From CBDAQA01 sp965198865 (lineage in GTDB: Bacteria > Planctomycetota > Phycisphaerae > Tepidisphaerales > Tepidisphaeraceae), in assembly GCA_965198865.1 (NCBI GenBank), contig CBDAQA010000028.1, positions 218,693-282,692 on the forward strand: DNA of 64,000 bases. Reading direction: 5' to 3'. The translations under genes were made by a program, and so were the position numbers. Shown piece by piece: positions 22,950 to 30,965 of this stretch. The notes under the pieces were generated by a model, which saw only the letters and a program-made list of their open reading frames with translations, did no database searches and was not told the origin of the DNA. Position 1 is the stretch's first letter. Every line of letters begins with the position of its first letter.

Positions 22950-24530
22950 TCACACGTTCGCCTGCGACCAATCGCCGTCGATCAGTCGCCACATCCGACC
23001 GGTCGGGTTCTTGTCGCTCAGGCACGCCGGCAAGCGGTGGGCGCGCACGTTGTCGTACGACTCCAACTGCGTGAACCGCCCGATGCTGCCGGGCAGGCCG
23101 ACGGCAGAGAAGTGGGGCTGGCTGGTGGCGGGGTACGGGCCGCCGTGGTTCATCGCGGGCGACACGGCCACGCCGGTCGGCATCTTGTCGTTCAGCAGTC
23201 GGCCGACCTTGGGGCGAAGGGCGGCGGCGACGACGGTGTAGGCGGCGTCGTCGGCGCCGCTGGCGGCGGAGTAGACGGTGCCGGTCAGGTTGCCCTCGAG
23301 CTTCTCGAGCACGGCGGCGCGCTGCGCGTCATCGTCGGCGATCACCAGCAGCACGGCGTTGCCGAACGCCTCGGTCTGCAGCGCGTGCGGGTCGGCCAGA
23401 AACCGCTGGCCCGAGGCCCGCAACAGCGTGTTCTGCACGGAGGTCGCGTCGTTCGGCGACCCGCCCAGCAACAACTCGGCCCCTGCCTTCCGCAGCGTGT
23501 TGAGCGATGCCAGCATTGCCGACTGCCCGGCCACCGAGAACAACACTCCGGCCGGCACGGCCGAGAGCTTGGTCTGCATCTTCTCGACGAACACCTCCGT
23601 GGCCGGCCCGGCCGTCAGCACGACCACGCCGGGTTTGGTGCAGAACTGCCCGGTGCCTATGGTGACGCTGGTCGCGAGTTGGGTGGCGATCGCGTCGCCG
23701 TCCTCGACCAGCGCGCCGGGCAGGATCACGACAGGGTTGACGCTGGACATCTCGCCGAAGAACAGCTTGCCCGCGATGTCGGCGGCGGCCTTGAGCTTGA
23801 GACCACCGGCGCGGGAGCCGGTGAAGGCGACGGCCTTCAGGCGCGGGTCGGCGACGAGCCGCAGGCCGTTGGCGGGGGTCATGTGGTAGAGCATCTGGAC
23901 CGTGCCCGCCGGCAGGTCGACGGCGGCGGCGTGGGCGATTTCGGCGAGCAGGCGGCTGGTCGTCGGGTGCAGCGGGTGGGCCTTGGCGATCACCGGGTTG
24001 CCCGCGGCGATGGCGGCGGCGAAGTCGCCGCCGCTGATGCCGTTGAAGGCGAACGGGAAGTTGTTCGGCCCGATTGCCCAGACCGGCCCGACCGGGGCGA
24101 GGCAGGATCGAAGGCCGAGCTTGGTGTCGATGGTCGGATGCAGCCAGGTGCCATCGCGCGCCGCGGCCGCGGCTTGGCGCAGCTGGCCGGTCGTGCGCGG
24201 CAGTTCGACGGTGCCCAGCCGCGGCGCGGGGGCGAGCCCCGTCTCGGCTGCAGCGGCGGCGACGAGCGGTTCAGCGGCCGCCTCGATGCCGGTGGCGTAC
24301 CGCTCGAGGAACGTCGCGATCCGCTCGCCGACATCGGGCAGGGCGCGCAGCGCGGTGGCGGCGGATGCGGCGGCGGTCAGGGCGGCGTCGAGGTCGGGCC
24401 ACTCGCTGACGGGGTAGCGGTCGGGCAGCGGCTCACGCGTGCGCGGGTTCGCCGCCTGGATCGTCTGCGCGCCCTGCGCGGGCCGCCACGTGCCGGCGAT
24501 GAGGATGGGCTGTGGTTGTGCTACAGGCAT
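22950..24530 (-). CDS. Alpha-ketoglutaric semialdehyde (2,5-dioxovalerate) dehydrogenase
   Basis: Oxidises 2,5-dioxopentanoate to 2-oxoglutarate with NAD(P)+, the last step of hydroxyproline and of oxidative pentose/hexarate breakdown. 526 residues, matching the long KGSADH group rather than ordinary ~490-residue aldehyde dehydrogenases. Visible: GPNNFPFAFNG, VAFTGSRAGGLKL, the Glu in FFGEMSSVNPV, and catalytic Cys in GTGQFCTKPGVV (about 295). First gene of the minus-strand operon; ATG at 24,530. The shared operator at 24,583-24,611 lies 53 bp upstream. Because arabinose or glucarate routes also end here, it could serve both hydroxyproline and the arabinose released by GH127. Confidence 0.9.
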   Translation of the reverse strand: MPVAQPQPILIAGTWRPAQGAQTIQAANPRTREPLPDRYPVSEWPDLDAALTAAASAATALRALPDVGERIATFLERYATGIEAAAEPLVAAAAAETGLAPAPRLGTVELPRTTGQLRQAAAAARDGTWLHPTIDTKLGLRSCLAPVGPVWAIGPNNFPFAFNGISGGDFAAAIAAGNPVIAKAHPLHPTTSRLLAEIAHAAAVDLPAGTVQMLYHMTPANGLRLVADPRLKAVAFTGSRAGGLKLKAAADIAGKLFFGEMSSVNPVVILPGALVEDGDAIATQLATSVTIGTGQFCTKPGVVVLTAGPATEVFVEKMQTKLSAVPAGVLFSVAGQSAMLASLNTLRKAGAELLLGGSPNDATSVQNTLLRASGQRFLADPHALQTEAFGNAVLLVIADDDAQRAAVLEKLEGNLTGTVYSAASGADDAAYTVVAAALRPKVGRLLNDKMPTGVAVSPAMNHGGPYPATSQPHFSAVGLPGSIGRFTQLESYDNVRAHRLPACLSDKNPTGRMWRLIDGDWSQANV

Positions 24531-24582
24531 GGGAAGACTCCGTCGGACGGGCCAAATGTAGCAGCGGGGCGTCGACGCGGCA

Positions 24583-24611
24583 CTGCGACATCGCGCAGTT
24601 TCCCTGTGCGA
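24583..24611. promoter_or_regulatory. Putative operator, copy 1 (shared with GH127 gene)
   Basis: CTGCGACATCGCGCAGTT followed at fixed spacing by GTGCGA. The first part is an inverted repeat (CTGCG-6-CGCAG), and TGCGA recurs after 23 bp, about two helical turns, as expected for AraC/XylR-type sites. It lies between the divergent dehydrogenase operon and the XylR-like gene, 24 bp before the latter's ATG. An identical 18-mer plus GTGCGA, in the same orientation and spacing, lies upstream of GH127 at 28,649. Confidence 0.72.
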
Positions 24612-24634
24612 ATTCACCCGGTAGTGTGGCGGGC

Positions 24635-25747
24635 ATGACGCCGCGGGTCGCGCTACTGGTGGAGACGTCCAACGCCTATGCGCGCGGGCTGTTGGCCGGG
24701 GTGGCGGCGTACGTGCAGGCGCACCGGCCGTGGTCGATCTACCTGCCGGAATCGGGGCGGGGCGAATCGGCGGGCATTCGCGACTGGCGCGGGGACGGGC
24801 TGATCGTGCGGGCCGAGGACCGGCGGGCGGCGCGGGCGGCGGCGGCGTGCGGGTGCCCGGTGGTCGACGTGAGCGCGGCGGGGCTGCTGCCGAAGGTCCC
24901 CGCGGTCCACAGCGACGTGCGGGCCGAGGCGGCGGCGGCGTTCGAGCACCTGTGGGAGCGCGGGTTCCGCCACCTGGGGTTCTGCGGCGTGACCGACTAC
25001 CCGTGGGTCGCACTCCAACAGGAACGGTTCCGCGAACTGGCGGCGGCGGCGGGGGCGACGGTGATCGAGCGGGTGCGACCGCTGCGGCCGCGCGACGACC
25101 GCGGCTGGGCCGCGTGGCTGGCGCGGCTGCCGAAGCCGGCGGGGCTGTTCGCCTGCTACGACCTGCTCGGGCAACAGGTGCTGGACGCGTGCCGGTCGGC
25201 GGGGCTGCGGATCCCCGACGAGATCGCCGTGGTGGGCGTGGACGACGACGCGGTGCGGTGCAGCCTGTCGGACCCGCCGCTGTCGAGCGTCGCGCCCGAC
25301 GCCAAGCGCGCGGGGCACCTGGCGGCGGAACTGCTGGATCGGATGATGGCGGGCGAGCGCGTCGCGCCAGGCATGCGGCTCGTGCCGCCGGTGGGGGTGG
25401 TGGCGCGGCGGTCGACCGATGCGCTGGCGGTGCCGGACGAGGACGTGGCGGCGGCGCTGCGGTTCATCCGCGAGCACTGCTGCGAGCCGATCTCGGTGTC
25501 GGACGTGCTGGACCAGGTGCCGCTGGGCCGGCGGTCGCTGGAGGCGCGGTTCGCCAAGCTGCTGGGCCGGACGCCGCACGCGGAGATCCTGCGGTGCCGG
25601 GTCGAGCGGGCCAAGGCGCTGCTGAGCGGGACCGACCTGCCGATCAAGACGGTCGCGGCACGGGTGGGCGTGGGGACGCCCGAGTACCTGAGCGTGCTGT
25701 TCCGCCGCGTGGCGGGGACGACGCCGACGGCGTTCCGGGGGCGGTGA
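24635..25747 (+). CDS. XylR-type AraC-family transcriptional regulator
   Basis: 370 residues. The N-terminal ~280 residues are a periplasmic-binding-protein-like sugar sensor of the XylR group (VALLVETSNAYARGLLAGV, VGVDDDAVRCSLSDPPLSSV). The C-terminal ~100 residues are an AraC DNA-binding domain with two HTH motifs (VSDVLDQVPLGRRSLEARF and IKTVAARVGVGTPEYLSVLF). Homologues sense pentoses such as xylose. It is divergent from the hydroxyproline operon and shares its upstream region. A matching site at the GH127 promoter suggests it controls both, perhaps with an arabinose-type ligand. Confidence 0.93.
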   Translation: MTPRVALLVETSNAYARGLLAGVAAYVQAHRPWSIYLPESGRGESAGIRDWRGDGLIVRAEDRRAARAAAACGCPVVDVSAAGLLPKVPAVHSDVRAEAAAAFEHLWERGFRHLGFCGVTDYPWVALQQERFRELAAAAGATVIERVRPLRPRDDRGWAAWLARLPKPAGLFACYDLLGQQVLDACRSAGLRIPDEIAVVGVDDDAVRCSLSDPPLSSVAPDAKRAGHLAAELLDRMMAGERVAPGMRLVPPVGVVARRSTDALAVPDEDVAAALRFIREHCCEPISVSDVLDQVPLGRRSLEARFAKLLGRTPHAEILRCRVERAKALLSGTDLPIKTVAARVGVGTPEYLSVLFRRVAGTTPTAFRGR

Positions 25748-25762
25748 GGGGGGAACAGAAAA

Positions 25763-25841
25763 GAGCCGCGCACGGAGGTACTCCGCAGTAAGCGCGCTCG
25801 GGCAGACCCCGCTTACTGCGGAGTACCTCCGTGCGCGGCTC
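25763..25841. terminator. Perfect 31-bp palindrome between convergent genes
   Basis: GAGCCGCGCACGGAGGTACT.. and its exact complement (arms 25,763-25,793 and 25,811-25,841) enclose a 17-nt loop. It lies 15 bp after the XylR-like stop and before the GH127 stop on the other strand, so it could end both transcripts. There is no clear T-run. Confidence 0.75.
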
Positions 25842-25891
25842 CTGCGGGGATCGACGTTCGAGCCGTGCCCCTGCGGACCACGCGAGCCCGG

Positions 25892-28579
25892 TCACTGCTT
25901 CATCCACACCAGCGAGCGGCCACCGCGGTTGAGGCGGGCGTAGTTGGGGATGGCGACGAGCGGGGAGCCGTCGGCGGCGGTGCCGCGGACGGCGACGACG
26001 CCGCCGAGCAATTCGGGCATCCAGTCGGCCCTGAAGTCTGGCGTGGGACCGACGGGGCGGGTGACGTCGCCGTCGGCGGTCTCGATGTTGTACAGCAGCG
26101 GGCCGCGGCGGATGGCGACGCGGCCACGGGTGGCGGCGACCTTGGGGTCGGCGGTCAATCGCTGCACGGGCAGGGGCAGCTCGAACGCGACGGTGTCGCC
26201 GGGGTTCCAGGTACGATCGATCGTGACGTAGCCGTCGGTGCCGGCGGTGACGGGGGCGGGCTGGCCGTTGATGGTCAGGCTCGTCAGGCCGTCGATGGCG
26301 GGGGCGGCGGTGTAGAGGGCGCTCACCTGGCGGTGGGGCGAGCGGACGTGTACGGCGAACCGCGCGGGGGCGGCGGGGTTGACGGTGATGGCGACCTCGC
26401 CGTCCCAGGGATAGTTGGTGTTCTGCACGATCTGCACCTTGGTGCCGGCGATGGTGCCGACGTCGACGGTGCTGCCGGCGAACAGGTTGACGTAGACGCC
26501 GTCGTCGGCGCGGGCGTACATCCAGGTGGGGAGCATCAGCAGCACGCGCGGGATGTTGCCGACGCAGCAGGGGCAGACGTGCCACTTGTAGCGGGCCTCG
26601 CCCGAGTCGAGCGGGTTGGTGTAGGTGAAGTTCTGGCCGGTCAGGTCGCAGTCGCCGAGGATGGCGTTGTAGAGGGTGGTCTCGTAGAGGTCGGCGTACT
26701 TGGCGTCGCGGGTGGCGAGGTTGAGCTTGTACTGCATGAACAGCACGCCGCAGTTGCTGCACGACTCGCAGTAGGCGGAGCCGTTGGGCAGCGAGTAGTC
26801 GTTGCCGAACCCCTCGCTGGTCTCGCCCGAGCCGATGCCGCCGGTCACGTAGAGCTTGCGGTCGACCAGGTCGGTCCAGATGGAGCGGAGGGCGGACCAG
26901 TAGTTGGGGTCGCGCGTCTCCATGGCGACGTCGGCCATGGCCGAGTAGGTGTACGCCGCACGCACGGCGTGGCCGACGGCGCGGTACTGCTGCGTGAGCG
27001 GGGCGTACGACTGGTCGTACTCCTGCCCGCCCTGGCGACAGTCCAACAGGAATTTGGCCAGGTCGATGTACTTCTGGCCCGGGTGAGCTTGCCCCCCGCC
27101 CATGCCCTGCTCGTCGTTGACGAAGCGGCCGAGGCGGACCATGGCCTGCTCGATCTCCTGGTGGCCGTCGTACCACTTCTGCTGGCCGGGGCCGGCGCCG
27201 ATGTGGGCGCACCAGCAGTCGGCCAACTTCACGGCGGCGTCGAACAACCGGCGGTCCTTGCCGTCGGTGGCGATGAAGCTGGCGATGCCCATCTCGATGA
27301 AGTAGCCGCCGACGTACCCCTCGTGCTCGCCGCGGGTGGCGGGGCTCCAGTGGGTCGCGGTCCGGCCGTGGTCGTAGGGGGTGCCGAGCGTGAACCGGGT
27401 CTGGAAGTAACCATCCGGCTCCTGGGCGGCGAGGATGATCGGGATCCACCGGTCGAGCGTGGCGCGGAAGTCGGCCTGCGACTTGAGCACCTCCGCATCG
27501 CCCTGGGCGTCATAGGTGAGCGCGACGCACATCGCCTCAGCTGTGTTCAACACCCACGCGTTGCTGAAGGGGTAGCCCAGGTGCAGCTTCGCCGGCTCGC
27601 CGCGGAGCTTCTTGCCGGCCTCGACCAGGTTGTTCAGGCCGCCCTCCTTCAGGTCGGGCTTCTCGCACTCGGCCACGCAGTGGGGGATCCAGCTGGTGAT
27701 CTGGTTCTTGAGCCGGTCCTTCCAGAACGGGCTGTTCATGGCGTAGCGCGACACGTAGACGGCGTCGAGCTTCTTGGCCGTGGGCAGACCCTCTGCGCGG
27801 ACGTGGACCGTGTCGGTCGCCGGTAGGCCGCGCAGGGTGTAGGTGAAGCCGAGCACGTAGTCGCCGGGCGTGGTGAAGGTGGCCGTGGTGTCGGCTTTGG
27901 TTGCATCGGCGAACGTCACGTCGCCGGGGCCGCTGGTCTTGGACCAGGCGACGGTCGGCGTCTGGCCTGGCGCGTGGACGCCGGTGCCGGTGCCGTGCAG
28001 GTGGGTGACGGCCGGCATCACGACGACGCGGTCGTCGCCAGCGTGGGCGACCGGCGGGAATGGCGGCGACCTGCCGCTGTCGTACGCCTGCCACTCGATG
28101 ATGCCGGTGGACGCGCCATCGGCGGCGTCGACTTCCAGCCGCAGCTGTGTGGTCGTCACCTCGGGGAACGACGCCACGTTAAACCGATCCGGCTCCACGC
28201 CGACGTTCGCCGCGATCGGGACGAAGGTTTTGCCGTCCCAGTACGACAGCCGGGCGGCGGCGGGGAGGCGAACGCCCTGGTGGTCGTCCCACCAGTAGAC
28301 GCCGATGCCATCGGTGCTGATCGGCTGCGCCCAGGTGAGCTGGACCCACTGCGTGCCGTGCTCGGGCCAGTTGCCGTAGCAGCCGTGGGCGTGGTCGCGG
28401 CTGCCCTTGGGCGTGAACCCGTCGTTGAGGGCCAGCAGCGACTCGTGGCCCGAGACGAACGACGTGGACGGCGCGGCGACCGGGGCGAGGTTCACGCGTG
28501 GGTCGACGGCGATGGCAGGCGTGGCGGTGGTCATGAGCAGGACGGCGCAGAGCAGGAACGCGGGGGCGGCGAGGCGCAT
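25892..28579 (-). CDS. Secreted GH127-type beta-L-arabinofuranosidase with F5/8C-like domain
   Basis: 895 residues. Signal peptide FLLCAVLLMTTATPAIA; a discoidin-like (F5/8 type C) domain to about residue 170 (TPKGSRDHAHGCYGNWPEHG, STGIIEWQAY); a PKD-like domain to about 265; then the (alpha/alpha)6 GH127 domain. The Zn/Cys catalytic set of GH127 is present as AYCESCSNCG (Glu and Cys, about 603) and CPCCVGN (about 670, paired Cys). In Bifidobacterium HypBA1 such enzymes release L-arabinose from hydroxyproline-linked beta-arabinooligosaccharides of extensin; GH146 is a close alternative. GGAGG precedes the ATG at 28,579. The upstream site at 28,649-28,677 links it to the hydroxyproline operon. 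Confidence 0.88.
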   Translation of the reverse strand: MRLAAPAFLLCAVLLMTTATPAIAVDPRVNLAPVAAPSTSFVSGHESLLALNDGFTPKGSRDHAHGCYGNWPEHGTQWVQLTWAQPISTDGIGVYWWDDHQGVRLPAAARLSYWDGKTFVPIAANVGVEPDRFNVASFPEVTTTQLRLEVDAADGASTGIIEWQAYDSGRSPPFPPVAHAGDDRVVVMPAVTHLHGTGTGVHAPGQTPTVAWSKTSGPGDVTFADATKADTTATFTTPGDYVLGFTYTLRGLPATDTVHVRAEGLPTAKKLDAVYVSRYAMNSPFWKDRLKNQITSWIPHCVAECEKPDLKEGGLNNLVEAGKKLRGEPAKLHLGYPFSNAWVLNTAEAMCVALTYDAQGDAEVLKSQADFRATLDRWIPIILAAQEPDGYFQTRFTLGTPYDHGRTATHWSPATRGEHEGYVGGYFIEMGIASFIATDGKDRRLFDAAVKLADCWCAHIGAGPGQQKWYDGHQEIEQAMVRLGRFVNDEQGMGGGQAHPGQKYIDLAKFLLDCRQGGQEYDQSYAPLTQQYRAVGHAVRAAYTYSAMADVAMETRDPNYWSALRSIWTDLVDRKLYVTGGIGSGETSEGFGNDYSLPNGSAYCESCSNCGVLFMQYKLNLATRDAKYADLYETTLYNAILGDCDLTGQNFTYTNPLDSGEARYKWHVCPCCVGNIPRVLLMLPTWMYARADDGVYVNLFAGSTVDVGTIAGTKVQIVQNTNYPWDGEVAITVNPAAPARFAVHVRSPHRQVSALYTAAPAIDGLTSLTINGQPAPVTAGTDGYVTIDRTWNPGDTVAFELPLPVQRLTADPKVAATRGRVAIRRGPLLYNIETADGDVTRPVGPTPDFRADWMPELLGGVVAVRGTAADGSPLVAIPNYARLNRGGRSLVWMKQ

Positions 28580-28648
28580 CGATTTCCTCCGACGGTCGGG
28601 ACGCAGAACCCCGCGGCCGGGTATACCACGACCGCGGGATGGCCGTCG

Positions 28649-28677
28649 CTGCGACATCGCGCAGTTCCACGGTGCGA
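28649..28677. promoter_or_regulatory. Putative operator, copy 2, upstream of GH127
   Basis: CTGCGACATCGCGCAGTT plus GTGCGA with the same spacing and orientation as the site at 24,583. It ends 70 bp upstream of the GH127 ATG, a usual activator position. The flanks differ, so the conservation is unlikely to be a long recent duplication. Confidence 0.72.
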
Positions 28678-28743
28678 TTTACCATCGGGTGCGGCGACGC
28701 AGGGGTCCGGGCCGTGCGGATGACCCGGCCGGCTCTGCTGGCC

Positions 28744-30267
28744 TCAATGCTGCGGGTCTTCGTCCTCCGTTTCCGGCGCCGCGGCCTGCTGGATCGCCCG
28801 CTCCATCTGCTCGACCTCGTCGTCGGTCAGCATCGCAAACGCCGGGTCGCGCTTGCGCTTGGCCAGCCGGCCATGGTTCTGGGCGCAGCAGCGGATGAAC
28901 AGGTCGAGCAGGCGGTCCGGGACGTCCACGACCTTCTGGATCCCGGCCCTGGCCCGGTCGAAATGCTGGATGAAATGGATCTCGTCGAGCAGGTCGTGTT
29001 CGATCGTGGTGGCGACGAAGGAGAACAACGCCTCGGCCTGGGCCGTGAGATCCATGAACCGGTACAGCGATGCCGTATCGTTGGTGACGGTCATCCGCCC
29101 TGCGTCGTCCAACAGGTACTTGACGAGCGGAGGCCGTAGCGGAGCGGAGAACGCCTCCAGCGATCGGTCGTAAGCTTCGGCGTCCTTCAGCATGACGGCC
29201 GACACGGGAAAGATGACCCCGCGCGGCGTGAACGATCGGCGGGCGAGCACGTTGTGGATCAAAAATCGGTGCGCGCGTCCGTTCCCATCCTCAAAGGGGT
29301 GGATGAACACGAACCCATAGGCGATGACGGCCGCGTGGACCAGCGGATGGGTGCCCGACGCCTCCATGGATTGGTGGCACGCGATCCAGCCGTCCATCAG
29401 CGCGGGCACGTCGGCCGGCCGGGGGGGGATGAAGTGGATCCGCTCCAACCCTGGCCGCACCGATTCGCCGACGTAGTTCTGCACGCGGCGGTAGTCGGCC
29501 TCGCGGAAGCGTGGGTCGACGATCAGGTTTTGCAGCTCGATCAGCCGAGCCTTGTCGACGTAGCTCTCCCGCTCGGCCGCGTGCAGCAGGCCGACGAATC
29601 GCTCGGTCCGGTCGGCCGTCGGTCGTTCGCGTTCGATCTCGAACGAGGACCGCGTCTCCTTGGTGTACAGGTAGTGCATCGCCCGCCGAAGCACCTGCGG
29701 CGGACAGCTGGCGAGGACGCGCCGGCCCCGCTCGTCGAGCCGGGACGCCTCGCCGGCGGCGAGCGCGTCGGTGCGTCGAACTGTGGGACTGAAGCGGCTG
29801 TCACCCAGCAAATTGACGACTAACCGTTGTCGCGGTGCCCGATAGCCGACGGTGGTGTACTGTTCGTCCGGTTCGATGAGCGGGAGGTACCCGACGCGGG
29901 CGATCGGGTCGAGTGGCAGTTCCCGCCCGGTGCACCATTCGTACAGAAACCAAAGGCGGCGAGCGTACTTGCCGAACGGCTTCAATTGGACGTGCGATGC
30001 GAGTTCGCCCTCTGGCATGGCGGCGAAAATTGCGGCAAGGTGCTGAAGGTTAGTGCCATCGTACTTGAGCGAGAACTCCAAGTGGGCGCAGAGGGTGTCG
30101 CCCGGCCAATGAGACGCGGGGTACACGTCGAGCACTTGCCTCTCCGTAAGATTGGTGCGCCGGGAATTGCCGGCGGCAACCCGCGAAACGTGCCAGTTGG
30201 GGACGAGCGACAGCTCCAGCCGGGCAATCAGATATGCATAACCAGCCGCACGGGGTGCTTCCGCCAT
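28744..30267 (-). CDS. Fic-family protein (AMPylase-type)
   Basis: 507 residues. The Fic core has HPFEDGNGRAHR (about 322-333), the full HxFx(D/E)GNxR motif, so the nucleotidyl-transfer His is intact. A stretch SSFEIERE (about 206-213) fits the [S/T]xxxE autoinhibitory helix, N-terminal to the core as in class II Fic proteins. The N-terminal ~190 residues resemble a DUF4172-like/uncharacterised extension, and the C-terminus is a predicted winged-helix-like helical part followed by an acidic tail. The target is unknown. No toxin-antitoxin partner is next to it. The spacer to the divergent ndk gene is AT-richer than the surroundings. Confidence 0.9.
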   Translation of the reverse strand: MAEAPRAAGYAYLIARLELSLVPNWHVSRVAAGNSRRTNLTERQVLDVYPASHWPGDTLCAHLEFSLKYDGTNLQHLAAIFAAMPEGELASHVQLKPFGKYARRLWFLYEWCTGRELPLDPIARVGYLPLIEPDEQYTTVGYRAPRQRLVVNLLGDSRFSPTVRRTDALAAGEASRLDERGRRVLASCPPQVLRRAMHYLYTKETRSSFEIERERPTADRTERFVGLLHAAERESYVDKARLIELQNLIVDPRFREADYRRVQNYVGESVRPGLERIHFIPPRPADVPALMDGWIACHQSMEASGTHPLVHAAVIAYGFVFIHPFEDGNGRAHRFLIHNVLARRSFTPRGVIFPVSAVMLKDAEAYDRSLEAFSAPLRPPLVKYLLDDAGRMTVTNDTASLYRFMDLTAQAEALFSFVATTIEHDLLDEIHFIQHFDRARAGIQKVVDVPDRLLDLFIRCCAQNHGRLAKRKRDPAFAMLTDDEVEQMERAIQQAAAPETEDEDPQH

Positions 30268-30459
30268 TAGATTCGACCATTCGACAGAAACGTTCGCAGT
30301 TTGATAAAGTCATTCGCAATCTCTTTTTTCGCAGCAAAAACGTTAGCAACGTGATTTAGCCAGTGCAAGCTCTTTCCAGGCGGTAGGGCCACCCTTGCTT
30401 CTTCCCTCAGCACGGACCTTCACTTATAGTTCCTCCCCCAAAACGGAGAATACCCAACC

Positions 30460-30942
30460 ATGGCTACCACGCTGCAACGCACCTTGATCATCCTGAAGCC
30501 CGACGCCGTTCAACGCGGGCTGTGCGGGGAGATCCTCGCCCGGTTCGAGCGGAAGGGGCTGCAGGTGGCGGGCATGAAGTTCATGCGGATCCCGCAGTCG
30601 CTGGCGGCGACGCACTACGACGCGCACAAGGCCCGGCCGTTCTACGCGGGGCTGGTGCGGTTCATGACCAGCTCGCCGGTGGTGGTGCTGGCGCTGGAGG
30701 GGAAGGACGCGATCGCGATCGCGCGGAACCTGATGGGCGCGACGTTCGGGTCAAAGGCGGCCCCGGGCACGATCCGCGGCGACCTGGGCGTGTCCAACGC
30801 CTACAACCTGATCCACGGGTCGGACTCGCCGGAGGCGGCCGAGAAGGAACTGGCGCTGTTCTTCGCCCCCGGCGAGCTGGTCGACTGGACGCCGGAGATC
30901 CAGCCGTGGGTGTACGACATGACGGCCGGGACGCCGGAGTGA
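30460..30942 (+). CDS. ndk: Nucleoside diphosphate kinase
   Basis: Balances (d)NTP pools by phosphate transfer through a phospho-His. 160 residues, slightly longer than the 140-150 usual. Visible: TLIILKPDAVQRGL, the nucleotide-binding GTIRGDLGVSN, and the active-site His in NLIHGSDSPEAAEKEL. ATG at 30,460 matches the family N-terminus. A possible -10 TATAGT occurs at 30,425-30,430. Confidence 0.96.
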   Translation: MATTLQRTLIILKPDAVQRGLCGEILARFERKGLQVAGMKFMRIPQSLAATHYDAHKARPFYAGLVRFMTSSPVVVLALEGKDAIAIARNLMGATFGSKAAPGTIRGDLGVSNAYNLIHGSDSPEAAEKELALFFAPGELVDWTPEIQPWVYDMTAGTPE

Positions 30943-30965
30943 TCGACATCGCCAAGCCGGCCGGG

